Shown in pieces: positions 37,271 to 47,030 of a stretch of DNA of 64,000 bases. A program made the translations under genes and the position numbers. Position 1 is the stretch's first letter. The number at the start of each line of letters is the position of its first letter. The notes beneath the pieces are model-generated. The model was not told the DNA's origin. It did not search any database and saw only the letters and a list, made by a program, of their open reading frames with translations. Location: positions 23,105 through 87,104 of the forward strand of contig PKEY01000070.1 in the NCBI GenBank assembly GCA_002919265.1. The letters run 5' to 3'. This DNA is from Hyphomicrobiaceae bacterium (GTDB lineage Bacteria; Pseudomonadota; Alphaproteobacteria; Rhizobiales; Hyphomicrobiaceae).

Positions 37271-38569
37271 GTGCGTGGGTTCGTAACTGGCAAAGCATTC
37301 AGCTGCAGGTTAGGTATTAACCTCATCGGAGCACTCGCCGCCGTAACGGGCGCGTCGGTCATCTCCGCCTCCGAAACGCGTGCTTATTCAGATGGCGCAG
37401 CGTGGAATCCGTTCGCCAGCCCGGCTCCGACCTATACGCAGCCTTATGACCGCTCCTTCATCCGGGAGTGGGAGGCTCATCCACCTCGCGGCTACCCGAC
37501 GATTTCAAAGGCCAACATCGAGCCTATGAAAGCCGCCATCAAGCGGTATACTGAAATTGTGGAGCGAGGCGGCTGGAAACCTGTTCCCAGGATGAAGCTG
37601 CAGGCAGGGATGACGAGCCCCGCCGTCGCAATTCTCCGCGAGCGCTTGTACTTGTCGGGCGATCTCAAGGAGCGCTCGGGCTATCCGGAGTACTTCGACT
37701 CCTACGTCGAACGCGCGGTCAAGCGCTTTCAGGCGTCGAATGGCCTTGCGCCAACCGGGATCGTCGATGAACGCACGATTGCCGCGCTCAACATCCCGGC
37801 CTCGGTTCGTCTTGCTCAACTGCGTACAAACCTTGACCGGGTCACCGCCCTCGCGCGTTCGGCTGGCAAGAGATACGTGTTGGTGAATATCCCTGCGGCC
37901 CAGGTTGAAGTGGTGGAAAACGACCGCGTGGTCTCGCGCCACTCCGGCGTTGTCGGAAAGATCGACCGACCGACGCCTATCCTCCGCTCGATGATCCACG
38001 AGTTGAACTTCAACCCGATCTGGACACTGCCGCCGACCGTCATCGCCAAGGACCTCATCCCCAAAGGCCGGGAACTGGCCCGACGGAACGAGGATGTGCT
38101 CAAGGTCTACGGGATCGACGCGTATGGGCCAGATGGGCGCAAGCTCGACAGCTCCAAAATCAATTGGTCGTCGAGCGCGGTACAAAATCTGACGTTCCGG
38201 CAGCAGCCGGGTAAAGACAACCCGCTCGGCTTCGTCAAAATCAACTTCCACAATAACTACTCGGTCTACCTCCACGATACGCCATCGGAGAGCATCTTCG
38301 GGCGAAACTTCCGCGCAGCGACCTCCGGCTGCGTCCGGGTGCAGAACATTGAGCAGCTGGCGGCGTGGCTGCTGAGGGATAATGGCTGGACGCTCGAAGA
38401 TGTGCTGGCGATCAAGAAGTCCGGCGAGCGCAAGGACGTGCAGCTCAAAAAGCCGGTGCCGCTCTACATGGCATACATCACGGCGTGGGCGACCGAGGAC
38501 GGCGTTGTCCAGTTCCGGCGCGACCTCTATCAGAAGGACGGCGTAGGCGCGACGGCTGCGGCCTACTGA
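37271..38569 (+). CDS. ldtP: L,D-transpeptidase LdtP
   Basis: This is a 432-residue exported enzyme that makes 3-3 cross-links in peptidoglycan or otherwise edits it. The signal region (LGINLIGALAAVTGASVISA) is followed by a PG_binding_1 domain (AGMTSPAVAILRERLYLSGDL; VKRFQASNGLAPTGIVDERTIAALN, about residues 117-180) and a YkuD/YcbB-type catalytic domain with HDTPSESIFGRN and the active-site SGCVRVQN (about residue 355). The start is GTG 37271 behind GAGGCGAGGA. Its control by LdtR is expected from the family and the neighbourhood. Confidence 0.93.
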   Translation: MRGFVTGKAFSCRLGINLIGALAAVTGASVISASETRAYSDGAAWNPFASPAPTYTQPYDRSFIREWEAHPPRGYPTISKANIEPMKAAIKRYTEIVERGGWKPVPRMKLQAGMTSPAVAILRERLYLSGDLKERSGYPEYFDSYVERAVKRFQASNGLAPTGIVDERTIAALNIPASVRLAQLRTNLDRVTALARSAGKRYVLVNIPAAQVEVVENDRVVSRHSGVVGKIDRPTPILRSMIHELNFNPIWTLPPTVIAKDLIPKGRELARRNEDVLKVYGIDAYGPDGRKLDSSKINWSSSAVQNLTFRQQPGKDNPLGFVKINFHNNYSVYLHDTPSESIFGRNFRAATSGCVRVQNIEQLAAWLLRDNGWTLEDVLAIKKSGERKDVQLKKPVPLYMAYITAWATEDGVVQFRRDLYQKDGVGATAAAY

Positions 38570-38581
38570 AGCTTTAACAGC

Positions 38582-38595
38582 TTGATTTCAGTCAA
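38582..38595. promoter_or_regulatory. Candidate FNR/FixK box between ldtP and hemA
   Basis: TTGATTTCAGTCAA matches the FNR/FixK consensus TTGAT-N4-ATCAA at 9 of 10 defined positions. It lies about 150 bp before hemA, a gene known to be under FixK/FNR-type control in some rhizobia. It is also only 13 bp after the ldtP stop, and chance matches of this kind are possible. Confidence 0.5.
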
Positions 38596-38741
38596 GGTAG
38601 AGAGGGGGAAAGAATGTTTTTCTCCCACCATTCTCCATTATCTTGCACAATGAAGTCGCTGGCCAACCAGTTGAACCGCGACATCTAGAAAGTTGATGTC
38701 GCCGAACTGCCTCGGCAAAAGCTAGAAAAGCTTCTCATAAA

Positions 38742-39983
38742 GTGGCGAGGATCGTGAATTATACCGAAAAATTCCAGCAGGCACTGGAAGCCATTCATGC
38801 TGAAGGCCGGTATCGCGTCTTCGCAGACTTGCGGCGCAGGTGCGGGGCCTTTCCAGCGGCCGACTACTATGGGTCCGGCACCCAGCGGCCCATCACCATT
38901 TGGTGCTCGAACGACTATCTCGGCATGGGCCAGCACCCTGAGGTGCTCAAGGCGATGCACGAGGCGCTCGACACAGCCGGCGCAGGTTCAGGCGGCACGC
39001 GCAACATCTCCGGAACCACCCACTATCACGTTGAGCTCGAAGCGGAACTTGCCGATCTCCATCGCAAGGAAGCCGCCCTGCTCTTTACGTCTGCATACGT
39101 CGCTAACGACGCCACGCTTTCGACGCTCGTCAAGCTGTTGCCCGGTACCATGATCTTCTCCGACGAGAAGAACCATGCGTCGATGATCGAGGGCATTCGG
39201 CGCAGCGGTGCTCCCAAGCGGATCTGGAAGCACAACGATCTCGCTGATCTCGAAGCTCACCTGAAGGATTTCGATCGCGAAACACCGAAGATCATCGCCT
39301 TCGAGTCCGTTTACTCCATGGACGGGACGATTGCGGATATCGCCGGCGTTTGTGATCTGGCCCAGCGCTACGGGGCCCTCACCTACCTCGACGAGGTTCA
39401 CGCCGTTGGCTTGTACGGGCCGCGCGGCGGCGGCATTGCCGAACGCGATGGCGTTCTCGACCGGGTGGACATCATCAATGGGACGCTGGCCAAGGGCTTT
39501 GGCGTGATGGGCGGCTACATTGCCGCAAGCCAAGCCTGCGTCGATGCCATCCGGAGTTGCGCACCCGGATTCATTTTCACCACGTCATTGGCGCCGGCCA
39601 TCGTCGCTGGCGCGCTCGCCAGCGTGCGGTATCTGAAATCCAGCAACGTTGAGCGCGAGCGGCATCAGGAGCGGGCGCGCACGCTGAAGCGGCGTCTCAT
39701 GGCTGCGGGTCTGCCCGTCCTCGACAATCCGAGCCATATCGTGCCGGTGATGGTCGGTGATCCCGTCCTCTGCAAAAAGCTCACCGACGAGCTCCTCAGC
39801 CGCTTCGGCATCTACGTTCAGCCGATCAACTATCCGACCGTGCCGCGGGGGACGGAGCGTCTTCGCCTCACGCCAACCCCACTCCATACCGACCGCGATT
39901 TCGACCACCTGGTCTCCGCCCTTCAAACTCTGTGGCGGGAGCTGGGGCTTGCCTTCAATCCGGTTAGCTTGGCCGCGGAGTGA
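38742..39983 (+). CDS. hemA: 5-aminolevulinate synthase
   Basis: ALA synthase condenses glycine with succinyl-CoA using PLP and starts haem synthesis by the Shemin route, typical of alphaproteobacteria. Seen are [25 protein letters not shown]-type [32 protein letters not shown] (about residue 80), the PLP aspartate in [14 protein letters not shown] and the lysine in [16 protein letters not shown] (about 249). The track start is GTG 38742; GTG 38754 ([20 protein letters not shown]) matches the family start better, though its GCGAGG site is close. glyA, which makes the glycine substrate, follows. Confidence 0.97.
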   Translation: MARIVNYTEKFQQALEAIHAEGRYRVFADLRRRCGAFPAADYYGSGTQRPITIWCSNDYLGMGQHPEVLKAMHEALDTAGAGSGGTRNISGTTHYHVELEAELADLHRKEAALLFTSAYVANDATLSTLVKLLPGTMIFSDEKNHASMIEGIRRSGAPKRIWKHNDLADLEAHLKDFDRETPKIIAFESVYSMDGTIADIAGVCDLAQRYGALTYLDEVHAVGLYGPRGGGIAERDGVLDRVDIINGTLAKGFGVMGGYIAASQACVDAIRSCAPGFIFTTSLAPAIVAGALASVRYLKSSNVERERHQERARTLKRRLMAAGLPVLDNPSHIVPVMVGDPVLCKKLTDELLSRFGIYVQPINYPTVPRGTERLRLTPTPLHTDRDFDHLVSALQTLWRELGLAFNPVSLAAE

Positions 39984-40118
39984 GCCTCGGGCCCATTTTC
40001 CGCGCCATGGCGTCTCAAGCGGACCCAGCGGTGTTGTTGGGCACGACTCGCCGTGCTATTGCGCGCAGCTGATTGTCGCTAACGCATCGCCCGACCCCTT
40101 TTTCCCTTCGGCGAGAGG

Positions 40119-41429
40119 ATGAGTATGAGCACAGCCGATCCTGCGCGCCCTTCGACGACTGCTTTTTTTGGCGAAACCCTCGCCGAGCGCGATCCCGAGC
40201 TTTACGCCGCAATATCTGACGAGCTGAAACGCCAGCGCGAGGAGATCGAGCTGATCGCCTCGGAAAACATCGTTTCGCGGGCGGTGCTGGAAGCCGCAGG
40301 TTCGGTTCTCACCAACAAGTATGCCGAAGGCTACCCCGGCCGGCGCTACTACGGCGGCTGCCAGTTCGTCGACGTTGCAGAACAGCTGGCGATCGAGCGG
40401 GCCAAGAAGCTGTTCGGATGTGCCTACGCGAACGTGCAGCCCCATTCCGGCAGCCAGGCTAATCAGGGCGTGTTCATGGCGCTGGCCAAGCCCGGCGACA
40501 CCATCCTCGGCCTTTCGCTGGCCGCTGGCGGACACCTCACGCACGGCTCGCCCGTCAACATGTCGGGTAAATGGTTCAACGCCATCCATTACGGTGTGCG
40601 CCGGCAGGACCATCGCATCGATCACGATGAAGTGCGTGCGCTGGCCAAGGAGCATCGTCCCCGCATCATCATCGCTGGCGGCTCGGCCTATCCGCGCACG
40701 ATCGACTTTGCAGCTTTCCGCGAGATTGCTGATGAGGTCGGCGCCTACCTGATGGTGGATATGGCGCACTTCGCCGGTCTCGTTGCCGGTGGCGTACACC
40801 CCAACCCTGTGCCTTACGCGCACGTCGTCACGACCACGACGCACAAAACGCTCCGTGGTCCGCGCGGCGGCATGATCCTTACCAACGACGAGGAGCTCGC
40901 GAAGAAGATCAACTCCGCCATCTTCCCGGGCCTGCAGGGTGGGCCGCTGATGCACATCATCGCGGCAAAGGCCGTTGCGTTGGGTGAGGCGTTGCGGCCC
41001 GAGTTCAAAGCCTATGCGAAGGCGGTGGTTGAGAACGCTTCAGCTTTGGGCGAGGTGCTCAAAGCGGCGGGCTACGACCTTGTAGCGGGCGGGACCGACA
41101 CTCACCTGCTCCTCGTTGATCTCCGGCCGAAGAAGCTCACCGGCAATATTGCCGAGAAGGCGCTTGGCCGGGCGCACATCACCTGCAACAAGAACGGTGT
41201 GCCCTTCGATCCCGAAAAGCCGACGGTCACATCCGGCATCCGTCTTGGCTCGCCGGCAGGCACGACCCGGGGGTTTGGAGTCGAGGAGTTCCGGGCCATC
41301 GGCCGAATGATTGCTGAGGTGCTGGACGGCCTCGCCGCAAATGGCGAGGAAGGTAATTCCGCCGTCGAAGCCCGCGTCCGCGAGGAAGCGATCGCCCTCT
41401 GCCGTCGGTTTCCGATCTACGGAGCCTGA
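40119..41429 (+). CDS. glyA: Serine hydroxymethyltransferase
   Basis: GlyA converts serine and tetrahydrofolate to glycine and methylene-tetrahydrofolate using PLP. The 436-residue length is normal. Seen are [33 protein letters not shown] (about residue 67), [18 protein letters not shown] and the lysine motif [16 protein letters not shown] (about 236). GGCGAGAGG precedes the ATG, with a second in-frame ATG six bases on. It follows hemA by 135 bp; glycine feeds ALA synthase and the folate product feeds many syntheses, so the pairing makes metabolic sense. I see no riboswitch in the short leader. Confidence 0.97.
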   Translation: MSMSTADPARPSTTAFFGETLAERDPELYAAISDELKRQREEIELIASENIVSRAVLEAAGSVLTNKYAEGYPGRRYYGGCQFVDVAEQLAIERAKKLFGCAYANVQPHSGSQANQGVFMALAKPGDTILGLSLAAGGHLTHGSPVNMSGKWFNAIHYGVRRQDHRIDHDEVRALAKEHRPRIIIAGGSAYPRTIDFAAFREIADEVGAYLMVDMAHFAGLVAGGVHPNPVPYAHVVTTTTHKTLRGPRGGMILTNDEELAKKINSAIFPGLQGGPLMHIIAAKAVALGEALRPEFKAYAKAVVENASALGEVLKAAGYDLVAGGTDTHLLLVDLRPKKLTGNIAEKALGRAHITCNKNGVPFDPEKPTVTSGIRLGSPAGTTRGFGVEEFRAIGRMIAEVLDGLAANGEEGNSAVEARVREEAIALCRRFPIYGA

Positions 41430-41549
41430 AGTCAGCTCATGAAGTCGTGAGGTTGTAACGGCTCCGGCCGGAAACTCTGAGCACGCCAGAAACGCACGTT
41501 TCGGCTAGACTCTTGTTACCGACTCACGGCCAGCGCTGGAGACCCCACG

Positions 41550-42044
41550 GTGCGTTGCCCATTCTGCGGGAGCAGCGATACGCAGGTGAAAGATAGTCGA
41601 CCGACGGAGGAGAACGCTGCCATCCGCCGTCGTCGCGTTTGCCCGGATTGCGGGGGCAGGTTCACGACCTTCGAGCGCGTCCAGCTGCGCGAGCTCACGG
41701 TCATCAAGCGGTCAGGGCGCAAGGTGCCGTTCGATCGCGACAAGCTTCTGCGCTCCGTCGAGATTGCGTTGCGAAAACGCCCCGTCGATCGCGAGCGCGT
41801 CGAGCGCATGGTTTCGGGCATCGTGCGACAGCTGGAAAGCTCGGGCGAGTCGGAAATTCCTTCGTCTGCGATCGGAGAGCTCGTCTGCGAGGCATTGCGC
41901 GGACTGGACCCGGTCGCCTACGTGCGCTTTGCATCTGTTTACCGCGATTTCCGGGAAGCCTCGGATTTCCAAGAGGTTTTGACCGAAATCGCAAAGGGAA
42001 ATGGCCACGGCCGGAGTTCGTATGGCCAAAGTGAAACCGAATGA
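41550..42044 (+). CDS. nrdR: Transcriptional repressor NrdR
   Basis: NrdR is the ATP/dATP-sensing repressor of ribonucleotide reductase genes. The 164-residue protein starts with a zinc ribbon ([15 protein letters not shown]...[12 protein letters not shown]; four cysteines in two CxxC pairs) followed by the ATP-cone ([28 protein letters not shown]). The start is GTG 41550, which places the zinc ribbon at residue 3, as is usual. The last 23 bases overlap the ribD coding region. Its place before the rib genes is common in proteobacteria. Confidence 0.96.
   Translation: MRCPFCGSSDTQVKDSRPTEENAAIRRRRVCPDCGGRFTTFERVQLRELTVIKRSGRKVPFDRDKLLRSVEIALRKRPVDRERVERMVSGIVRQLESSGESEIPSSAIGELVCEALRGLDPVAYVRFASVYRDFREASDFQEVLTEIAKGNGHGRSSYGQSETE
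42013..42016 (+). promoter_or_regulatory. Ribosome-binding site deciding the ribD start inside nrdR
   Basis: GGAG lies five bases before ATG 42022, inside the last codons of nrdR. The track's ATG at 42001 has no comparable site. Confidence 0.6.
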
Positions 42045-43155
42045 GCCGAGCGCTGAGCGCGATGCCCGCTTCATGGACATTGCGTTGGCTCTTGCTCGCC
42101 GCAATCTCGGGGCGACGGCACCCAATCCATCTGTCGGCGCCGTGATCGTCGACGAAGCCTCCGGCGAGGTGATCGCGCGCGGCTGGACTCAATCAGGCGG
42201 ACGTCCGCATGCGGAAACCGAAGCGCTACGACGCGCTGGCCCACGCGCTCGCGGCGCGACCATGTACGTGACACTTGAGCCATGCTCCCACCACGGAGGA
42301 ACGCCGCCGTGCGCTGACGCCCTCATCGAGGCCGGGATTGCGCGCGTTGTGGTCGGCATTGAAGATCCGGACGCTCGTGTGGCCGGCCGCGGCATCGAGC
42401 GCCTTCGGGCCGCCGGGATCTCGGTCACCCGGGGCGTGCGTAGTGCCGAAGCGGATTGGGTTACGCGTGGCCATATCCTTCGCGTCAGCGAACGGCGCCC
42501 TTTCATCCAGCTCAAACTGGCGCTGGATGCGAGCGGAAACGTGCCCCGGGGATCGGATGGCAAGCCGGTTTGGGTCACCGGCCCCGACGCGCGGGCCCGC
42601 GGCCACCTTCTGAGGGCCATGAGCGACGCCATTCTGGTTGGCCGAAGCACCGTCGCCGATGACGACCCGGAGCTCACCTGCCGTCTCCCAGGCCTTTATG
42701 AAAGGTCTCCCACGCGCGTGGTGCTGGCCCGCAGGTTGGACATCAGCCTCGAATGCAAGCTCGTCCGTACCGCGCGCAGCGTCCCGGTCATAGTTTTTTG
42801 CGGCCCGGAAGCACCGGACGAGCAGCGGGCAGCGCTCACGGAGCGCGGTTGCGAGGTGGTCCCCGTAAGAGAAGTGGATGGGGCCCTTTGGCTCCCGGCT
42901 GTGACGGAAGCGCTCGCCGCCCGCAACATCACGCGGCTTCTCGTCGAAGGCGGCCCTGCGGTATGGCGCTCGTTCGCGCGAGTCGGCTTCGTTGATGAAG
43001 TTGTGGTCTTCCAGGCCCGCGGACCTGGCGGTGCAAAGCTAACCAGCCTCGATCCGCCCATTGCATTTCTACCTGGCATCGACCTAATGCTGACAATGCA
43101 CCGCAAGGTCGGCAGCGATGATATGATGGTCTTCCGACGCAGCCGACCGGAGTGA
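42022..43155 (+). CDS. ribD: Bifunctional riboflavin deaminase/reductase RibD
   Basis: RibD deaminates the pyrimidine formed by GTP cyclohydrolase II and then reduces its ribose. The N-terminal zinc deaminase shows [21 protein letters not shown] (HAE) and [19 protein letters not shown] (PC..C), about residues 37-95; the C-terminal reductase starts near residue 150 ([14 protein letters not shown]) and has [22 protein letters not shown] use ATG 42022 (377 residues). It overlaps nrdR by 23 bp and lies 56 bp before the ribE ATG, within a rib operon. Confidence 0.95.
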   Translation: MAKVKPNEPSAERDARFMDIALALARRNLGATAPNPSVGAVIVDEASGEVIARGWTQSGGRPHAETEALRRAGPRARGATMYVTLEPCSHHGGTPPCADALIEAGIARVVVGIEDPDARVAGRGIERLRAAGISVTRGVRSAEADWVTRGHILRVSERRPFIQLKLALDASGNVPRGSDGKPVWVTGPDARARGHLLRAMSDAILVGRSTVADDDPELTCRLPGLYERSPTRVVLARRLDISLECKLVRTARSVPVIVFCGPEAPDEQRAALTERGCEVVPVREVDGALWLPAVTEALAARNITRLLVEGGPAVWRSFARVGFVDEVVVFQARGPGGAKLTSLDPPIAFLPGIDLMLTMHRKVGSDDMMVFRRSRPE

Positions 43156-43211
43156 GCAAGCGGTCAGGCCCGGGCCTCCGCCATTATCAGCCAGCCAAAG
43201 ACGCGAGCATC

Positions 43212-43805
43212 ATGTTCACAGGCATCATTACTGACATCGGCGAGGTCGTCGCACGCGACGGCGGACGGTTTTCCATCCGCTCCTCTTACGCGGCGGATAC
43301 CATCGAGCTGGGGGCCTCCATTGCCTGCGATGGCTGCTGCCTCACCGTGACGGCCGTCGAACCTGCTGGCAACGGCAGCATTTTCAGCGTGGACACCTCC
43401 AACGAAACGCGCTCGAAAACGACTATCGAAAGCTGGCAGCCCGGGCGGCGCATCAATCTTGAGCGCTCTCTATCGGTCGGAGACGAGCTTGGCGGTCACA
43501 TCGTAACAGGCCATGTCGACGGGGTTGCCCGTATCGTCGATGTTAAGACCGATGGGGAGTCCCGCCGCTTTACCTTGGAAGCCCCAGAGCATCTGGCGCT
43601 TTACATCGCGCCCAAGGGATCTGTGGCGCTCGACGGAACGTCGCTGACGGTCAATGAAGTCGCAGGCAGCCGTTTCGGCGTAAACCTCATCCCACATACC
43701 TTGACGGTGACGACCTGGGGAGCCAAAACGGCGGGCCATCTCGTCAATCTGGAAGTCGATCTTTTTGCGCGTTATGTGGCGCGCCTGCTGGAGTTTCGCC
43801 GGTGA
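43212..43805 (+). CDS. ribE: Riboflavin synthase, alpha subunit
   Basis: RibE dismutates two lumazine molecules to riboflavin, the last step of the pathway. The 197-residue protein has the two related lumazine-binding halves; the first starts MFTGIITDIGEV and includes SIACDGCCLTVTAVE, and the second starts near GHIVTGHVDGVARIVD with SVALDGTSLTVNEV. I use ATG 43212, which gives the invariant MFTGII start, rather than the track start at 43152. It overlaps the next gene by 4 bp. Confidence 0.96.
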   Translation: MFTGIITDIGEVVARDGGRFSIRSSYAADTIELGASIACDGCCLTVTAVEPAGNGSIFSVDTSNETRSKTTIESWQPGRRINLERSLSVGDELGGHIVTGHVDGVARIVDVKTDGESRRFTLEAPEHLALYIAPKGSVALDGTSLTVNEVAGSRFGVNLIPHTLTVTTWGAKTAGHLVNLEVDLFARYVARLLEFRR

Positions 43806-44959
43806 GCAAGTCCCTCAACACAGCCGTTTACTCTGAGGGGCAAGGCGTCCTCTCATCCACGCCGGAGCTCCTCGAGGATCTCCGGAACGGCCGCATGGTC
43901 ATTCTAGTCGATGCAGAGGACCGCGAAAACGAGGGCGACCTCGTTATCCCGGCTCAGATGGCGACGCCTGACGCCATCAACTTCATGGCCAAATATGGCC
44001 GCGGCCTCATCTGCCTGGCGCTTACAAAAGCCCGCGCCGAGCAGCTTCGCCTGGAGTCCATGGTGCGCGCCAACGCCTCGCGCACCGGCACCGCATTCAC
44101 AGTTTCCATTGAAGCCCGCGAGGGGATCACGACCGGCATTTCCGCGCACGATCGCGCGCGCACCATTGCGACGGCCATCGATCCGACAAAGGACCATAAC
44201 GACATTGTCTCGCCAGGCCACGTGTTCCCGCTGATCGCGCGGGAAGGTGGCGTGCTCGTCCGCGCTGGACATACCGAGGCTTCGGTGGATCTCGCGCGGC
44301 TGGCCGGGCTCTATCCCGCGGCCGTGATCTGCGAGATCATGAATGAGGACGGCACCATGGCGCGGATGCCGGATTTGATCGCATTCGCCCAGCGCCACGG
44401 CCTCAAGATTGGCACGATCGAAGATCTGATCGCTTTCCGCCTCCGCAACGATCGCATCGTGAAGCCGGTGGCCCGAAAGCAGGTGGAGAGCGCATTCGGC
44501 GGTACGTTCGACCTTTATGTCTATGAGACCACCGTCGAGCCGGTCGAGCATTTGGCTCTGGTAAAGGGCGATCTGTCGAAGCCGGGCCCGGTGCTGGTGC
44601 GTGTCCACGCCGTCAACATGCTGTCTGACTTGCTGGGCATCGGCGGGAGCGCGGAGTGCGCAGGTAACTCGCTCATCGCGCAGTCCATGAAGGCCATCGC
44701 GGAAGAAGGGCGCGGGGTGCTCGTGCTCATCCGCGATTTGAGGCCCAAATCCGTCTCGACCTGGATCAGTGATCAGTCGGCTTTGGCCCCGAACAAGGAA
44801 GGCCAGGAACGCCGTCTCGTCGAGATTGGCGTTGGATCGCAGATTTTGCGCGACCTTGGGGTTCGCGAAATGGTGTTGCTCACGAACTCACCGGCGTCCG
44901 TCTACGTCGGGCTTGAGGGCTACGGGTTAAAGATCGTCGAGCAACGCAAAATCGGCTGA
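43802..44959 (+). CDS. ribB: 3,4-dihydroxy-2-butanone-4-phosphate synthase fused to a degenerate GTP cyclohydrolase II domain (RibB-X type)
   Basis: Residues 1-205 are RibB, which makes the four-carbon unit of riboflavin from ribulose 5-phosphate. EDRENEGDLVIPA, GISAHDRARTI and GHTEASVDLARLAG show an intact active site. Residues about 225-385 have the RibA fold, but the zinc and catalytic motif of GTP cyclohydrolase II (HSECLTGD...CDCG) reads HAVNMLSDLLGIGGSAECAG, so its cysteine ligands are lost. This agrees with the RibBX variant reported in proteobacteria. A true RibA must lie elsewhere. The GTG start overlaps the ribE stop by 4 bp. Confidence 0.92.
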   Translation: MSKSLNTAVYSEGQGVLSSTPELLEDLRNGRMVILVDAEDRENEGDLVIPAQMATPDAINFMAKYGRGLICLALTKARAEQLRLESMVRANASRTGTAFTVSIEAREGITTGISAHDRARTIATAIDPTKDHNDIVSPGHVFPLIAREGGVLVRAGHTEASVDLARLAGLYPAAVICEIMNEDGTMARMPDLIAFAQRHGLKIGTIEDLIAFRLRNDRIVKPVARKQVESAFGGTFDLYVYETTVEPVEHLALVKGDLSKPGPVLVRVHAVNMLSDLLGIGGSAECAGNSLIAQSMKAIAEEGRGVLVLIRDLRPKSVSTWISDQSALAPNKEGQERRLVEIGVGSQILRDLGVREMVLLTNSPASVYVGLEGYGLKIVEQRKIG

Positions 44960-44966
44960 AAAAGAT

Positions 44967-45491
44967 ATGGTCGGACGGGGTTCACGAACATCGGCCTCCA
45001 CGGCAGGCACGGCCGCCGCGGGCAGAATTCGCCACCGCATCCTCATCATCGAGGGGCGGTTCTACGATCACATTTGCGACGCGCTACTCCAGGGCGCGAC
45101 CGCCGAGCTCGAGGCCGCGGGGGCTGCCTATGACGTCGTGACCGTCCCGGGTGCACTCGAGATTCCACAGGTGCTTTCGCTGGCTGTCAGCGCCGGCCTC
45201 ATTCCGGCAACGGCACCAACGGCTTGGTATAGCGGGGCCATTGCTTTGGGCTGTGTCATTCGCGGCGAGACCTCGCATTATGACATCGTCTGCAATAACG
45301 CGAACCACTGGCTGATGGACGTGGCCACCCGCCACAGCATCCCCGTGGGGAATGGCATTCTGACCGTCGATACCGAAGAGCAGGCGTTGGCGCGTGCCCA
45401 AGGTGGCCGGGAAGGCAAGGGTGGTGACGCAGCGAGAGCGTGCTTACGGCTCATCGAGGTAGCCCGTCAGTTTCAAGGCCAAAGCTCATGA
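44967..45491 (+). CDS. ribH: 6,7-dimethyl-8-ribityllumazine synthase
   Basis: RibH joins the RibB product with the RibD product to give lumazine; it forms pentamers or icosahedral shells. The 174-residue protein shows GRFYDHICDALLQGATAELE, the ligand loop TVPGALEIPQVL (about residue 67) and the catalytic-histidine stretch GCVIRGETSHYDIVCN (about 104). It has a Gly/Ala-rich head of about 15 residues. It starts 7 bp after the ribB gene and overlaps nusB by 4 bp, so the operon is continuous. Confidence 0.95.
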   Translation: MVGRGSRTSASTAGTAAAGRIRHRILIIEGRFYDHICDALLQGATAELEAAGAAYDVVTVPGALEIPQVLSLAVSAGLIPATAPTAWYSGAIALGCVIRGETSHYDIVCNNANHWLMDVATRHSIPVGNGILTVDTEEQALARAQGGREGKGGDAARACLRLIEVARQFQGQSS

Positions 45492-45982
45492 AATCTGGAC
45501 AGAAGACAGCGCGGCGGAACGCACGCAGTGCGTCCCGCATTGCCGCCGTGCAGGGCCTGTACCAGATGGACCTGGCCCAGACCGACCTCAACGACGTTAT
45601 CGATGAGTTTCAGAACATCCGCTTCCTGCAGGCAGAAGCGGACGATGCCATTCTGGGCGCCGACTCGACCTTCTTTGCAGAGCTGCTACGGGGTGTCGTA
45701 CGGCGTCAGCGGGACATCGACCCGATGATTGACCGGCAGCTTGCGGCTGGGTGGAACCTCAGCCGCGTCGACTCCATTCTGCGGGCCATTTTGCGTGCAG
45801 GCACCTATGAACTCCTTGAACGGCTGGACGTGCCGGCCAAGGTGGTCATCAATGAGTATATCGACATCGCGCACGCGTTCTTTTCCGATGACGAACCGAA
45901 GGTGGTGAACGGCGTCCTCGACAAGATCGCGCGGCGATTGCGGCCCAACGAGATGGAGAAGGCCCGCAAAACCACCAGCTAG
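45488..45982 (+). CDS. nusB: Transcription antitermination factor NusB
   Basis: NusB binds boxA RNA with S10 and aids rRNA transcription. This 164-residue all-helical protein has SRIAAVQGLYQMDLAQTDL near the start, SRVDSILRAILRAGTYELL (about residue 95) and VPAKVVINEYIDIAHAFFSDDEPKVVNGVLDKIA, all typical. I use ATG 45488, which overlaps the ribH stop (ATGA), rather than the track's start at 45440 inside ribH. Linkage to ribH is common in bacteria. Confidence 0.95.
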   Translation: MKSGQKTARRNARSASRIAAVQGLYQMDLAQTDLNDVIDEFQNIRFLQAEADDAILGADSTFFAELLRGVVRRQRDIDPMIDRQLAAGWNLSRVDSILRAILRAGTYELLERLDVPAKVVINEYIDIAHAFFSDDEPKVVNGVLDKIARRLRPNEMEKARKTTS

Positions 45983-45992
45983 GGCTGCTTCC

Positions 45993-46997
45993 ATGGATGA
46001 GGACGACAAGCTCGCGGGCGAAGACAGTCTGATCCAAACCTACTTCGCGCCGCTCACATCCGCTTTCTCTGGCGCCTACGGCCTGAAGGAGGACTGTGCC
46101 GCCCTGACGCCGGAGCCAGGCCACGACCTCGTCCTCACCACTGACGCAATTTCTGAAGGCATCCATTTCCGTCCGGGCGATGCCCCAGAGGACATTGCCT
46201 GGAGATCCGTGGCTGTGAATGTTTCCGATCTCGCCGCTAAGGGTGCGCGCCCTATCGGCTATTTGCTGTCACTCGCTTTTCCCGAACTGCCGGATCGAGA
46301 CTGGCTTAAGCGCTTCACCAATGGATTACGCGAAGCCCAGGACCAATTCGGCATTGTTCTGATGGGAGGCGATACGGATCGCCGCCCAGGCTCCCCTCTC
46401 TCAGCCACGGTCATGGCTGTCGGAAGCGTTCCCCAAGGTTGCATGATCCGCCGCGGCACGGCTCGACCCGGCGATCTCATTTATGTCTCGGGGACGTTAG
46501 GCGACGCCGCGATCGGTCTGCGCGTGAGCGCCAGCGCTCCGGTGACCGGCTTGGCAGACGATGATCGGGCCTTCCTGGAAAAACGCTATCTTCGGCCCCA
46601 GCCCCGTGTCGCCTTGCGCGACGCGCTATTGGCTCATGCCCGGGCCGCGATGGATATCTCGGACGGGCTTGCCAAAGACCTTGGCCGGCTTTGCAACGCT
46701 TCCCAGCTCGGGGCGGAGATTCTTTCGGCCAGCCTGCCGCTTTCCGATCCGGCCCGACGCGCGATAGAGTTGCATCCAGAACTTGCGAATTTGCCGCTGG
46801 CTGGCGGTGATGATTACGAAATCCTTGCGGCGATAGCGCCCGGTCAGGCCAGCGCTTTCGAGGCAGCCGCCCAATCCGTCAGCATTCCCGTAACGCGAAT
46901 TGGCATCCTTCGACCGGAACCCGGCGTCCGTATTTTCGATGCGGACGGGAAACTCATCTCACTACGCCAATCCGGCTACGATCATTTCGGATTGTGA
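45993..46997 (+). CDS. thiL: Thiamine-monophosphate kinase
   Basis: ThiL phosphorylates thiamine monophosphate to the active cofactor, with ATP and magnesium. This 334-residue PurM-like protein shows EDCAALTP near residue 30, LVLTTDAISEGIHF (about 45), VNVSDLAAKGARPIGYLLS (about 72), MGGDTDR (about 124), the AMDISDGLAKDLGRL motif (about 216) and GGDDYEIL (about 270). It lies 10 bp after nusB and closes the rib-nusB run; 226 bp then separate it from hppA. Confidence 0.95.
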   Translation: MDEDDKLAGEDSLIQTYFAPLTSAFSGAYGLKEDCAALTPEPGHDLVLTTDAISEGIHFRPGDAPEDIAWRSVAVNVSDLAAKGARPIGYLLSLAFPELPDRDWLKRFTNGLREAQDQFGIVLMGGDTDRRPGSPLSATVMAVGSVPQGCMIRRGTARPGDLIYVSGTLGDAAIGLRVSASAPVTGLADDDRAFLEKRYLRPQPRVALRDALLAHARAAMDISDGLAKDLGRLCNASQLGAEILSASLPLSDPARRAIELHPELANLPLAGGDDYEILAAIAPGQASAFEAAAQSVSIPVTRIGILRPEPGVRIFDADGKLISLRQSGYDHFGL

Positions 46998-47021
46998 TTT
47001 TCACGCCACAGTCGCAAGCGG

Positions 47022-47030
47022 CCCCCCCCC
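47022..47030 (+). other. C9 homopolymer in the thiL-hppA intergenic region
   Basis: A run of nine cytosines lies 24 bp after the thiL stop and about 194 bp before the hppA start. Nothing else stands out in this 226-bp gap: I see no hairpin terminator or known leader element. Confidence 0.5.

Noticed and set aside
41430-43211. FMN or other riboswitch for the riboflavin genes
   Set aside because: The rib genes are packed behind nrdR with overlaps or short gaps, and I find no RFN-like conserved segments.
44530-44956. Calling the fusion a functional RibBA
   Set aside because: The zinc-binding and catalytic cysteine motif of the RibA half is missing.
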